Shown here one piece after another: positions 22,605-31,784 of a stretch of DNA of 64,000 bases; the first letter of the stretch is position 1, and every line of letters begins with the position of its first letter. The notes beneath the pieces were generated by a model, which saw only the letters and a program-made list of their open reading frames with translations, was not told the origin of the DNA and did no database searches. The DNA lies in assembly GCA_947179485.1 (NCBI GenBank), contig OX359248.1:55004386-55068385 (forward strand), given 5' to 3'. The stretch is from Allacma fusca. Lineage: Eukaryota; Arthropoda; Collembola; Symphypleona; Sminthuridae. The translations under genes and the position numbers were made by a program.

Positions 22605-24143
22605 TTAGACTCCTAGCGTCCGATTTTTCCAGTATGTAGCAACATTTCCCTGTGAGCTCTTACTCTCCAAAGCAAGGAGTCGTCTTTCCTCGTAGCACTG
22701 CAAAGAAGACTTGTGTTTATCATGACGAAACCTGTAGGGTGTAATAACATTATCTAAAATCATAATGTCCTCCAGTTTCCGAACGCGAGACAATGCCACA
22801 TAATCCATCCCCGATGAGTTTTCTTGGAATCCAAGATGTATGGCTATTTTGTCCATTGTCAGTCCCATGACTTTGTGAATGGTCAATCCATAACACAGGC
22901 GAAGTGGGTAGACTTTGTAATCAAAGCACTCCCTTGTAAATGGACTGTATTCGCTGTATTTGAATACAGGAATTCCCCTTGTTCCTCTGCTAGTTACATA
23001 TTGATGCACTCCCTCGTATTGAGGAAAATTAACTAGAATGCACAGAGGCTTGGTCTTGTCTTCATAATTGTTGAAAATGATGTCGGTGACGGTTCCGCAA
23101 CTACCGTTGCACAGACCCCAAGGGGTCATTATGTTTTTCAATAACATAACAGGACATCCTATTGCCAAATGCAGAACTTCAAACCCATTTGGGATTGATA
23201 TAATTTTCTCCTCGGGATACATTCCTCTCAGCATAATATAATTATGCATGTCGACCTGAGCCCTTCGAGGAAATACATGCGGGCATAGTGCGAATGTGTC
23301 CCTCTCTGCCTGGCTTAAATTACACTTCAGGCGTTTCCGCAACAGCACAATGTCATTGTTTGTGGTTGACCTATGTCTGACACGATCCAGAAACGCTCTA
23401 AATTCCACTTGCTCATCACTGTCGCCAATTTGGCGAAAAACGGTTCTAAGCACAAACACGTTTGTAAACAGCGTGTAGAGCTGATGGCCCTGCACGCAGT
23501 ATTTACTTTCTGGATTAGCATTGAAGAGTTGAGTGTCGCCAATGGGACCGATCTGGAATATGTCCCCTATAAGGCACACACTCCTCCCGGCGAAGGGCTT
23601 GTCATTATTGGCAGCATCGTATTTTCGCATTAGTTTGTCAATTGTGAACAAACATCTTGCGCCCACAAAGGAAAACTCGTCAATTAAAATAAAGTTGATT
23701 TTCCCAAGTTCTTTAGCTCTAGGAGAAGCAATGTTCACATCCCGAATAAAATTCTCCAACTCCTCTTCCCTGCAGTGAATAGGGAGCCCCAGAGCTGAAT
23801 GCAAAGTTGTACCTTTGATATTGAATGCAGATACTCCGGTATATGCACAGAGTATAAAACTGAACTGCGGATTATACTTTGACTGCATCTCAAGAATATA
23901 CTTGAGATGCTGGCACACTAGGCTTTTGCCACTGCCGGCCATTCCCGAGCAAAGCAGCAGCAGTGGGTCACTAAACTGTTGCCTAATTTTTTGCTTAACG
24001 TGTCTTTCAACTGTAGAGACAATTTGTCTTTGCTGAAAGGTCAGTTCCTCAAATGGAATTTTAGGAGGTTCTCCAAGTGTAGGTATCCACCCAAGTTTCC
24101 AAACATTAAAAATGTTTTTGTTCAAACTTGGTTGCGCCGCCAT
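22605..24143 (-). CDS. PIF1-family SF1B DNA helicase (512 aa)
   Basis: A 5'-3' DNA helicase domain with all main motifs: I GMAGSGKS (67-74), Ia YTGVSAFNIKGTTLHSA (101-117), II IDEFSF (154-159), III GDIFQIGP (193-200), the PIF1-type VMLLKN block (332-337), V YGLTIHKVMGLT (418-429) and VI YVALSRVR (448-455). Motif V usually reads HKSQG in this family; here it is HKVMG. The length fits a bare helicase core. There is no Rep nuclease domain, which argues against a Helitron origin. The start ATG lies three bases after the stop of the upstream Cys-rich gene, and an in-frame TGA sits two codons before it. PIF1 helicases are not part of the standard Polinton core. This one probably assists element replication or resolves structured DNA. 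Confidence 0.95.
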   Translation of the reverse strand: MAAQPSLNKNIFNVWKLGWIPTLGEPPKIPFEELTFQQRQIVSTVERHVKQKIRQQFSDPLLLLCSGMAGSGKSLVCQHLKYILEMQSKYNPQFSFILCAYTGVSAFNIKGTTLHSALGLPIHCREEELENFIRDVNIASPRAKELGKINFILIDEFSFVGARCLFTIDKLMRKYDAANNDKPFAGRSVCLIGDIFQIGPIGDTQLFNANPESKYCVQGHQLYTLFTNVFVLRTVFRQIGDSDEQVEFRAFLDRVRHRSTTNNDIVLLRKRLKCNLSQAERDTFALCPHVFPRRAQVDMHNYIMLRGMYPEEKIISIPNGFEVLHLAIGCPVMLLKNIMTPWGLCNGSCGTVTDIIFNNYEDKTKPLCILVNFPQYEGVHQYVTSRGTRGIPVFKYSEYSPFTRECFDYKVYPLRLCYGLTIHKVMGLTMDKIAIHLGFQENSSGMDYVALSRVRKLEDIMILDNVITPYRFRHDKHKSSLQCYEERRLLALESKSSQGNVATYWKNRTLGV

Positions 24144-24146
24144 AAC

Positions 24147-24545
24147 TCAGTAGGGCCGCAGTAAGACACTGCGTTTAAATGAACTAGTCAACGGTCTTGC
24201 ACTCACAATCAGCAAACAATTACACTTTTTAATTCGCCCACCTCTCCTTGAACTGAAGCAAACGGAGCAGAGTCGGTGGTTAGGATATAGATTAAAAGTA
24301 AAAATTGCGACTCTTTCTTTAGCTGATGGGACTCTTTGATCAAATATATGATCTAGTTCGTTGCAGTTGTTGTGACACAGACAGGATTTGGAGAGAATTT
24401 CAAGATCAACTAACGTCCAGCAATTGTCGTCATTGTATTCCAGAATAGTACACTTTGCTGCCCGAAACCAAGTTTGGGTGACGGCTTGGTCGTGCATGGT
24501 TGTCATTGAAATGAAACCCGGGAGGAGAGAGAGAGATTGTTGCAT
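24147..24545 (-). CDS. Small Cys-rich protein, unknown (132 aa)
   Basis: The frame runs from ATG 24545 to TGA 24147 and is followed after three bases by the helicase ATG, the same tight packing seen elsewhere in the element. It has grouped cysteines and histidines: CLCHNNC near residue 56, then a HxxCxxC pair and CNC around residues 91-110. This fits a small zinc-binding domain, but I recognise no family. It is the first gene of the leftward block, next to the divergent promoter region. A GTGAGT inside its 3' end could act as a donor, so the C-terminus is uncertain. Confidence 0.55.
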   Translation of the reverse strand: MQQSLSLLPGFISMTTMHDQAVTQTWFRAAKCTILEYNDDNCWTLVDLEILSKSCLCHNNCNELDHIFDQRVPSAKERVAIFTFNLYPNHRLCSVCFSSRRGGRIKKCNCLLIVSARPLTSSFKRSVLLRPY

Positions 24546-24908
24546 TGACGGGGGATTATTTCCTCAGTCAGACTGTTAGAATAAATTGGTTTGACTGCGG
24601 ATGTTACAATTGTAGGTGACTCAACACGACTACTCAATGAGATCATAGGCACTCTTGCTATTGCGAGAGATTAAATCCTAAACGATCATTAAGGGTAAAA
24701 TCTCAAACGTTAAAATCTAACGGAAGTGCCCCAAAAACTCACGACAAAAATGGAGCTAGGTTGAAAACGGGTATATGTAAATAAAGTTTGTTTTTCACCA
24801 GTCCAACAAACGCTGATACTTTACGTAAATCAATAAATGAAATATCCTATAGAGGTCCTATATATCAGTATAACCTACGCGATGTCATACTGATCGGGCT
24901 TCTTCAAA
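24546..24908. promoter_or_regulatory. Divergent promoter region between the two Polinton gene blocks
   Basis: Both gene blocks start outward from this 363-bp gap. On the right side a TATA box (CTATATATCAG, 24859-24869) lies about 50 bp before the first ATG and about 120 bp before the preferred penton start. No clear TATA element is visible for the leftward block. Confidence 0.55.
24859..24869 (+). promoter_or_regulatory. TATA box of the rightward (virion) block
   Basis: CTATATATCAG sits upstream of the penton gene with no other gene between. The expected transcription start is about 25-30 bp downstream, near 24888. Confidence 0.5.
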
Positions 24909-24986
24909 ATGTATTTATACGAAATCATTACGGTATTTTTGCTCATTGATTCGTGTTCAGTAGAAGGTGAAGGCAAGGAGTGCACA

Positions 24987-26585
24987 ATGATACATTCCCA
25001 ATATAATGCGTTCGTCCCATTCGAGGACAGGGAGCATTACATGTACTTGAAAAATTCTGCTAATCTTGGCGAATTAAAAAATCAGAGCAATATTATACAA
25101 CAATTTCCCGCCGACCTGTCTTTTCCGAGGGGGCACTACAAAGTAGGTCTAACCGATTTAAGATTCACACAGAGTAAACCAACTGTTGCGAATGTATTGA
25201 AACGTCTTAGCGAGAAAAGGGTTAGACGAACTAGGAAGCGGTACACAATGCTACACTTGTCAGCAGTGCCCGTCGGTCCCCTCTTTCCAGACTATGTTCC
25301 ACCAATAGTAAAAGTATACAGTGTGACTAAGCCAAAAGGTCAAGAGATATCTGTTTTTGCATTAAATTTTAATAGGACCGTTGGTAAAGACATAAACATG
25401 ACGATTGCTCAAACATATGTTGGGGACGGTTTTTCAGACTGTATCCCGGGTCTGGCCATAAGTAAGCTAAAACAAGGATCTTGGCTAATATTGTCAAATA
25501 CTTTTGCCACGGCATTGGGATTCAACCGACGTTGTTTCAACGAGGGAATGCACAATTCCCAATGGGTCATTAAACAGTCTATGCTAGACAAATATGACAT
25601 CCATAGTGACTTTTCAATACAGGTTTACGACTTTAACAACTACAGGGCAAATACTATTATGATAAATCAGCAATTTAGTTCTTTGTTTGTTATTAGGCCT
25701 CGCAAAAAGGAAAGTTACCAGAGCTTTTTTACGCGCCTGATAAACCTCTTGGAAGAAGCTGGTTTCAGAACCTCATTTTCCTTTGACAAGGATGAGGTAT
25801 GTACTATAGTCATGGGTGCTCCACTCCCGAATGAAAGAGATTACATGATTTTGCCCGCAGCGCTTCTCGAGTGTCTAGGCTTTGAGAACGATAAATTTAT
25901 GTTCTCAAAGCAATACAGAGCAAACGCGGCGTTCAACAAATCAAAATTTGAAGCTATACCGGTGAAAGCAAATTTGTTTATAACTATTCGTTATTATGAT
26001 ACGCAGTTTATAAATATGAAGGAACCCAAGACCCTGAGTGTTCCGGACGTAATTTCCGAAATTAATGGAACATTCGCCGAACAATTCTATAAGCAAGTGC
26101 CAATACAATTTTCGTATTCAGACGGAGAATTACTTGTTAATGAAATTCCCGCTGATATGGAAATTGCGTTGCCCAGTCCAGTTCTAAATTATTTTGGACT
26201 ACCCCTAGGTACTGTGTTTAAGTCGCAGAACAGTTATCCGGTAAGGAAAGAAGTAGTGGAGCAGGAGGAGGAAATCGAGCACCATGAGGAGGAAGGTGAG
26301 CCTCCAAGTCTGGGCTCTAAGAAACGCTTGCTTGTGCTTACTAACCTAATTGAGAATCAGTCATACGAACGGGTAAAAGCACCCATTCTTAAAGAGCTCA
26401 AGCTAAGCGAGGAGTATAATAAGGAACAAGAGTATAACTTCTACCCAGTTACATATCTACCTTTACAGGGAAAGGAGGTTGCGGATATTCGGATTTCATT
26501 TGTCGATGAGAAATTAAACCCCATAGACTTTGGCAAAGGAGCCGAAACAGCAGTTACGCTACATTTTAAACCTAAATATTTGTAA
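24987..26585 (+). CDS. Polinton minor capsid (penton-like) protein (532 aa)
   Basis: A virion vertex protein of the Polinton/adintovirus minor-capsid type. Near the N-terminus the block PRGHYKVGLTDLRF matches the family's conserved GxWEVGLxEI-type strand. The C-terminal part (LVLTNLIEN...KAPILKEL...VTLHFKPKYL) matches the family's conserved end, where such proteins close with a TLHF-type strand. An acidic linker (about 26256-26300) precedes that domain. The same frame has an upstream ATG at 24909, which would add 26 hydrophobic residues. I prefer 24987 because capsid proteins carry no signal peptide, the family starts here, and a CAG acceptor-like site lies just before. The stop is followed by TAATAATG into the next gene. 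Confidence 0.82.
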   Translation: MIHSQYNAFVPFEDREHYMYLKNSANLGELKNQSNIIQQFPADLSFPRGHYKVGLTDLRFTQSKPTVANVLKRLSEKRVRRTRKRYTMLHLSAVPVGPLFPDYVPPIVKVYSVTKPKGQEISVFALNFNRTVGKDINMTIAQTYVGDGFSDCIPGLAISKLKQGSWLILSNTFATALGFNRRCFNEGMHNSQWVIKQSMLDKYDIHSDFSIQVYDFNNYRANTIMINQQFSSLFVIRPRKKESYQSFFTRLINLLEEAGFRTSFSFDKDEVCTIVMGAPLPNERDYMILPAALLECLGFENDKFMFSKQYRANAAFNKSKFEAIPVKANLFITIRYYDTQFINMKEPKTLSVPDVISEINGTFAEQFYKQVPIQFSYSDGELLVNEIPADMEIALPSPVLNYFGLPLGTVFKSQNSYPVRKEVVEQEEEIEHHEEEGEPPSLGSKKRLLVLTNLIENQSYERVKAPILKELKLSEEYNKEQEYNFYPVTYLPLQGKEVADIRISFVDEKLNPIDFGKGAETAVTLHFKPKYL

Positions 26586-26587
26586 TA

Positions 26588-26947
26588 ATGCGGCAGGTGT
26601 TATGCGATGAAAAGGCTTGCGTGCTTGAGCCAGGCTCACAGACGCAGAAAGGCGGTGGAGCAGACAACACAATTTCCTACATGGCTAGCGGAGGACTTAA
26701 CCCAGAAGCATCTTCATACCTAATCCCACTAAGAAGTGCAGGTAGTGCCACCAAGTCCCGTAGAGTTCGAAAATCTCAGACCGGAGGAGGCGGAAGCAGA
26801 AGAAGGCGGCAGACAGTCGCGAATCAAGTCGGTGCAGGACGGAGACGCGGGCGAAGACGTACAAAGAGAGTGGGTAGGCGAAGGGTGCAAATTGGCTTTG
26901 GACGAAGGACGGGAAAGAGACGGTGTGTACGGCGAAAATCCGGTTAA
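26588..26947 (+). CDS. Basic core-like protein with protease-site-like motifs (119 aa)
   Basis: The N-terminal half is moderately polar. The C-terminal half (from residue 57) is almost entirely Arg, Lys and Gly, as in DNA-condensing core proteins of adenovirus type (pVII/mu-like). Two Gly runs, QKGGGA (20-25) and TGGGGS (65-70), look like maturation-protease sites; the first recurs exactly in the 159-aa gene product. It lies between the two capsid genes with TAATAATG junctions on both sides. A role in packing element DNA in the virion is inference from composition and position. Confidence 0.75.
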   Translation: MRQVLCDEKACVLEPGSQTQKGGGADNTISYMASGGLNPEASSYLIPLRSAGSATKSRRVRKSQTGGGGSRRRRQTVANQVGAGRRRGRRRTKRVGRRRVQIGFGRRTGKRRCVRRKSG

Positions 26948-26949
26948 TA

Positions 26950-28433
26950 ATGGACCTTAACGCCGTGTTTCAGGAGAAGCCAACAGTTTACGAGGGGTCG
27001 CAACAAAGTGCACGCTCAGAGGTGCAACTATTTGAGCTTCCACCTACGGATCTTACGACTCAACTTAGCAGTGACTACATACAAGCTTTTCCTCTTGTAA
27101 GCATTAAGGAGTCGTACAATCCTCTGGAGTTTCTCATCCAGCTGGACTCTTCGGGATATTTTGACCCTGCAGACTCATTCCTGTCGTTGACCTGTAGAAT
27201 AGTTAAGCAAGATGGAACACTTTGTGATGACAATGACGTTGTTGCCCCCTCAAACCTCTTTTTTCAAACAATGTTTTCCAATTTGGAAATCTACCTGAAT
27301 GGACAGCTGGTCTCGGACTCTGGAAACCACTATGCACAAGTAGCCTACCTCCAAAGGTTACTTGCCTCAAGCCCCGCGGAGAAGAAGGGGAGGTTGCTAA
27401 ATGAGTTTTATTATCCCAATAGCAAACCGGAAGCTTATACTACGGCAGATGCCGGTTTTTCATTACGCTTTAACAAGACTAAAAGTTCGCAACCCTTCAC
27501 ATTACTTGGCAGCTTGGTTGCGAACATTTTCAACCAAAATCGCTACCTCCCAAGTAATTCGGAAATTCGCATAGTTCTCCGGAGGAACCTTCCCGAGCTA
27601 TGCTTGACGGCTGCTTATGACACCAAAGCAGGATTCAATGGCTGCCCCTACAACTATCAAATCACCAACGCGGTCTACTATGCATCAAAGAGGGTTATAT
27701 CCAAACCCATTATAGATGCACATCGTCACCAGCTGAGTTTAGGGCATACATTCAAGTATCCCACAACAGAGGTAGAACTGAAAACCTTTACAATAGCTCA
27801 GGGACTGACCAGCGTAACTACGGATTCCGTAGTATTTGGAAAAATCCCTCGTGTACTTGTCCTGGGAATAGTGCCAAGCATTGCATTCCTAGGCAAGCTT
27901 AGCAAGTCCCCCTTTAATTATGTGGACAAGAACTTGTCCGAGCTAGGGTTTACGTGGAATGGCGAGACCGTTGAGCATCGCACATTCCCCTTCAACTTTA
28001 GGAAGGCGCGCACTGCAACCGTGGCTGGCAAGGAAGTAACAGTCTACTCTGGCGTTGACGACTTCCTACTCGCTGTGCGGTCATTAGAAAAGACAGCCGG
28101 GAACGCTGCGTTGGGCAACGGCATAAATCGGGACACGTTTACTGCTGGTAAGTGTAAATTAAATTATATATACTAGTTAACTTTAACTTGGACTAAAGTG
28201 TGGAACAGACTACTTGACATATAATTTACGTTACATTTACAGGTAACGTACTGACTGCTGTGGAGCTGCTGCCTAACAGTGGAAACGCCCTCAGTGTAAA
28301 CAGACGTGGACAGGTCAAGGTGCAGCTGAAGTTCCGGGAACCTTTGGACGAGCCGGTGAACGTCGTTATCTACACCCAGTATCAGTCAATTGTAGAAATT
28401 GACGGCAACAAGCAAGTCATATTCGATCACTAG
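26950..28433 (+). CDS. Polinton major capsid protein, double jelly-roll (462 aa, one intron)
   Basis: Hexon-like major capsid protein of the Polinton family, seen in many animal genomes as F54H12.2-like proteins. Exon 1 is 26950-28147; a 95-bp GTAAGT...CAG intron (28148-28242) follows; exon 2 is 28243-28433. Phases match. Without splicing the frame stops at 28176 and would lose the conserved C-terminus, which ends in a VVIYTQYQSIVEID block as in relatives. Recognisable segments are the N-terminal jelly-roll strands (SNLFFQTMFSNLEIYLNGQL) and the central FNGCPYNYQITNAVYY/HRHQL region. The length fits the family. The stop is one base before the protease ATG. Confidence 0.92.
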
Positions 28434-28434
28434 G

Positions 28435-28974
28435 ATGAATACTCATTCCTTGCTCGAGGGTCTACGTCTACTTCTGAGCACGCGGAAGTGTGAGACTCAA
28501 TATTTTGTTGTGTCCGCCGACCGTGTGCTTGAGCAGGAAATTAAGAGCTATCCGTGTATATTTATAGTAAACACAGACCTAGCTCCCGACAGAGGCAAAC
28601 ACTGGATTGCATTTTTTCTATTGTCGCCAAGTGCGTACGAATACTTTGATTCGTTTGGCAAACCCAGATCTTATTATCGGAATGTGCAGCGTCCTCGAGG
28701 GAAGCTCATTAAGGAAAACTGTTTGCCCATACAAAGTCAGTTTTCCGATACATGCGGACACTTTTGCCTATACTTTTCCTACCTCCGTTCTTTGGGTGTG
28801 CCCTACGAAAAAATTCTTAGACTGTTCAATGCGAATCTGACGGGCAATGAGCATTTTGTGGAAAAGTTTGTTCGCAACATTCCCAACTTGCAGGAACGGG
28901 GAATTTATAACATTGATCGCAAAATTCAAACTTGCGTTTCGCTTGTGTACGATTTAAGGTGTAAAAAACAGTAA
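28435..28974 (+). CDS. Adenain-like cysteine protease (179 aa)
   Basis: Virion maturation protease of the adenovirus/Ulp1 clan. GKHWIAFF supplies the catalytic His (H56), FDSFG the acidic residue (D72), IQSQFSDTCGHFC the Gln (Q100) and the nucleophile Cys (C107). The start is the ATG at 28435, one base after the capsid stop. The length fits Polinton proteases. Likely substrates are the basic core-like protein and the 159-aa protein, both of which carry QKGGGA. Confidence 0.92.
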   Translation: MNTHSLLEGLRLLLSTRKCETQYFVVSADRVLEQEIKSYPCIFIVNTDLAPDRGKHWIAFFLLSPSAYEYFDSFGKPRSYYRNVQRPRGKLIKENCLPIQSQFSDTCGHFCLYFSYLRSLGVPYEKILRLFNANLTGNEHFVEKFVRNIPNLQERGIYNIDRKIQTCVSLVYDLRCKKQ

Positions 28975-29201
28975 AGCTCCCCACCACACCTATTTGGCCA
29001 ATCCGTGCAAATATGTATATTTTAACATTGTAATTGCTACTGATGAAACTAATTATAAGCTTGCACTATATTTACCATACATAATTTTCAGATTATACTC
29101 TAATACATTTAATCGAATAAAACATTTTAATGTAAATTTTGTAAATGCTCTGGTATTAGAAAAACTGAAGTTAGTACTGCATAGTAAGTAGAGTGAATAA
29201 G
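28975..29201 (+). other. Short spacer before the ATPase
   Basis: AT-rich sequence of 227 bp, the only sizeable gap in the rightward block. It may carry a promoter or a 5' leader for the second half of the block. No distinct signal is recognised. Confidence 0.4.
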
Positions 29202-29849
29202 ATGGATTTCATTGAGTTTAAGCTAGCGCACCCCTGCACGGCAACACTTCAAGGTCCCACAGGAAGTGGGAAATCAGTCCTGGCTATGGAAATAATCCGC
29301 AGAAGGAATGAAGTATTCGACGTACCCATTGAAAAGGTCATATATGTATATTCAGACTATCAGACTAGCTTTCATAAACTACAACAGGAGGATTCAAACA
29401 TAATATTTACAACTAACATCAACGACATTGAGGAGTTGGCTAGGGACCCCTGCCTAATTGTAGTTGACGATCAGCAAAGTGAAATCGCAAAGGGTGCATC
29501 AAATGACTTGGTGACTCGATTTTTCACAAAGCATTCACATCATAGGGGAGCGTCAATTATACTAATTCTTCAAAATAGCTACGCCAAGGGTATGCGAGAT
29601 ATTAATATCAACACGCAATGGACGTGTCTGTTTGACTCGAGACGTGACAGGTCCACTATTACATCAATCGCAAAGCAAATTTGTCCTGGACAAGTCGCAT
29701 TTTTGCAAGAGGCGTACATGAAGGCTGTTACAGCTAGAGACTATGGCTATATTATTTTGGACCTTCACCCCAAGCATCGACAGTACAAGTACTGGGTAAG
29801 GTCAGAGCTGTTCCCCTTGGAGAGCTGCCTTGTTTTCGCACCCAAATGA
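29202..29849 (+). CDS. FtsK/HerA-type genome-packaging ATPase (215 aa)
   Basis: Packages DNA into the capsid using ATP; the A32-like ATPase of Polintons and related viruses. Walker A is GPTGSGKS (18-25), Walker B LIVVDD (85-90), and an FFTKHSHHRGASIILILQN segment (about 107-125) is typical of the family's sensor region. The start is the ATG at 29202; an upstream in-frame GTG is not used. The length fits the family. A six-base spacer leads to the next gene. Confidence 0.93.
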   Translation: MDFIEFKLAHPCTATLQGPTGSGKSVLAMEIIRRRNEVFDVPIEKVIYVYSDYQTSFHKLQQEDSNIIFTTNINDIEELARDPCLIVVDDQQSEIAKGASNDLVTRFFTKHSHHRGASIILILQNSYAKGMRDININTQWTCLFDSRRDRSTITSIAKQICPGQVAFLQEAYMKAVTARDYGYIILDLHPKHRQYKYWVRSELFPLESCLVFAPK

Positions 29850-29855
29850 GTTAGA

Positions 29856-30182
29856 ATGCATAATAACTCCAGCAGGTTTGAAAAACGGATAAAACTTATT
29901 CATACGCTCGCCCTTTCCAGCACAAAGTCATTTAAAGAAATTATTAATAGCTGCGACCAGGAGGATCTAAAGACAGTAGTGGAGTGTCTCGCTAACTTAA
30001 ACCTTTTTCTCCCACGGACATATTCTCTGACAGGTTTACGGAATTCTACCGTGCTAAAACAGGACTTGGTTAGAAAGGCTAGATTCGTCAGGGCGGCACT
30101 TGCCGAAATCGTGCTGCATGTATTAATAGGCGAGGTTTTGAGCATCATATGTAGCAATGGCAAAGGTGATGCGAGTGATTGA
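29856..30182 (+). CDS. Small conserved Polinton protein (108 aa)
   Basis: The pattern of the first half (LIHTLALSSTKSFKEIINSC followed by a CLANL segment) resembles a small helical protein found next to capsid genes in many animal Polintons. In those proteins a run like LxKA(K/T)xxQRKALL is followed by a conserved LxECAxNxL block. I base this on recall of the pattern, not on a search. The C-terminus is hydrophobic (ALAEIVLHVLIGEVLSII), which could be a membrane-active helix. Function unknown. It overlaps the next gene by 26 bp. Confidence 0.65.
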   Translation: MHNNSSRFEKRIKLIHTLALSSTKSFKEIINSCDQEDLKTVVECLANLNLFLPRTYSLTGLRNSTVLKQDLVRKARFVRAALAEIVLHVLIGEVLSIICSNGKGDASD

Positions 30183-30636
30183 GCCCTCCTTATACGATAA
30201 ACTAATGAAACTTGCTGCTCACGACCCCGCTGAGACCAGTCAAGGTGGCGAAGAATCAAAGCATAATGAGGAGAAGGAGGAGAAAATAGAAAAACCTGAA
30301 TCTAAGTCAGATGAATTAAGTACACCAACAGACGTAACGAAGCACACACCTCATCACGTTTGCTGTTGTAAACTTAAGAAGAGACAACTTGAGCCAGAGT
30401 GGAAGGCTTTCGAGGATTTAGACTGGCCAAAAGAAGAGCGGCAAGGAAAAGCCAATCTGCCCGACGATTCCCTGAAGGATGCTGCTAGTTTAGTTGAAGA
30501 AACACCAGTCGTTCAATCTGAGAAAGTAGAGGAGACGAGGCGGCGTGTACTACGCCCCCGCAAACAAAAAGGAGGGGGTGCAAGGAAAATTAAAAAACAT
30601 CCGTCCAAACCAAAGTACCGCTATTACTATCGTTGA
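30157..30636 (+). CDS. Small acidic/basic virion-type protein with QKGGGA site (159 aa)
   Basis: It starts MAKVMRVIEPSLYDKLM, which resembles a small Polinton protein with an N-terminal VLVPxxxYxxLL block. A Glu/Lys-rich disordered middle and an HHVCCC cluster (66-71) follow. The C-terminus is basic after QKGGGA (137-142), the same six residues as in the basic core-like protein. Cleavage there would release a ~17-residue Lys/Tyr/Arg tail. The stop overlaps the integrase ATG (TGATG). Confidence 0.7.
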   Translation: MAKVMRVIEPSLYDKLMKLAAHDPAETSQGGEESKHNEEKEEKIEKPESKSDELSTPTDVTKHTPHHVCCCKLKKRQLEPEWKAFEDLDWPKEERQGKANLPDDSLKDAASLVEETPVVQSEKVEETRRRVLRPRKQKGGGARKIKKHPSKPKYRYYYR

Positions 30637-31616
30637 TGTCACAGCTTGTAAAGTCCAGTTATTTAGACCAGAGATTGGCTGGAGCCTTCTCGGGTATCTC
30701 AGGGTTTCTTCGCAACCATCCGGAATTCAAAGATAAAGATGTGGTTAGTCGGGAGTTGAGAAAACTGGACGGATATTCCCTGCACAAGCAGGTCAGGCGT
30801 AAATACAAACGCCGGCGCATTATGGTGCACTTTATTAACGAAGTTTGGAGCTCCGATCTTAAAGACATTGAAAATATCGCACCATATAATGAGTGCAATT
30901 TTTTTGTCCTAATTGTCGTAGACAGTTTCAGTAAGAAGGCCTACACTAGACTTATAAAGAACAAGAACTCCGAGTCAATGATACAAGCCTTCACTTCTGT
31001 GTTCAAAGAAGCAAAGGCGAAGCCTATGTATCTCTTTAGCGATAGGGGGAAAGAGTTTGTGTCCTCTGCATTCACATCGTTCCTTGAAAAGAACGATATT
31101 AAGCCTTATCATATATATTCAATAGTTAAGGCTTCGATAGCTGAGCGTTTCATACGCACGCTTTTCGCAAAACTACAACGCTTCATGACGCAAAACAACA
31201 CGAAAAATATTAGCAAAGTTTTGCAGGACTTTACCAATACCTATAACAATTCATTTCATAGTTCAATTGGGCGAGCGCCCAACGAAATAAATGTCAAGAA
31301 TGCTTTTGACACTTGGCGATACCTATACAGACGTCACCTGGAGGAGGCTAAACTCCCTAGGCCTCCTCCAAAGCTAGCAGTAGGTGACGTCGTCAGAATT
31401 TCTCGAGCAAAATTATTGTTTGAGAAGGGATATGCTGAGAATTACAGTAGGGAATTGTTTAAAATATCAGAGGTATTGACGCAAAACTTTCCCTATACAT
31501 ATAAGATTGTAGATATGTCGGGTGAGGAAATTGCAGGTCAGTATTATGACTATGATTTAAACTTGGTGACTACAGCCGATGAGGCAAAATATGTTCCCAA
31601 AGTCAGTGCAATATAA
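30636..31616 (+). CDS. Polinton retroviral-type (DDE) integrase (326 aa)
   Basis: Inserts the element DNA and makes the 6-bp duplication. The catalytic triad is visible as D74 (WSSDLKDI), D136 (YLFSDRGKEF) and E170 (VKASIAERFIRT). The C-terminal part (KLAVGDVVRISRAKLLFEKG) is the SH3-like domain typical of Polinton and Ty3-type integrases. The start ATG shares its first base with the preceding stop codon. It is the last gene of the rightward block. No frame damage is seen. Confidence 0.95.
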   Translation: MSQLVKSSYLDQRLAGAFSGISGFLRNHPEFKDKDVVSRELRKLDGYSLHKQVRRKYKRRRIMVHFINEVWSSDLKDIENIAPYNECNFFVLIVVDSFSKKAYTRLIKNKNSESMIQAFTSVFKEAKAKPMYLFSDRGKEFVSSAFTSFLEKNDIKPYHIYSIVKASIAERFIRTLFAKLQRFMTQNNTKNISKVLQDFTNTYNNSFHSSIGRAPNEINVKNAFDTWRYLYRRHLEEAKLPRPPPKLAVGDVVRISRAKLLFEKGYAENYSRELFKISEVLTQNFPYTYKIVDMSGEEIAGQYYDYDLNLVTTADEAKYVPKVSAI

Positions 31617-31681
31617 CTAAAGCAACTGATAAATTATACCAGTATAGTAATAGTATAAATAATACCAGAAGGGGGTCACTT

Positions 31682-31699
31682 CGTTCTATGCATAGAACG
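31682..31699. promoter_or_regulatory. Perfect 18-bp palindrome, possible operator
   Basis: CGTTCTATGCATAGAACG is its own reverse complement and lies about 90 bp before a TATA box. It could be the binding site of a dimeric factor, host- or element-encoded. Confidence 0.5.
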
Positions 31700-31784
31700 T
31701 TCTAGTGTCCGGTCAAGTGTCGGATAATCCCCCAATAGTCGTGATATTCAAGGATGCTTAAAGTCAATTAATGCTTTTGCCTAA

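Noticed and set aside
24909..24986. Hydrophobic N-terminal extension of the penton-like protein
   Set aside because: Family members start at the later methionine and capsid proteins lack signal peptides; a CAG acceptor-like site suggests that this is leader or intron sequence.
29900..30259. 119-codon minus-strand frame opposite the two small Polinton genes
   Set aside because: It is the shadow of two real, tightly packed plus-strand genes.
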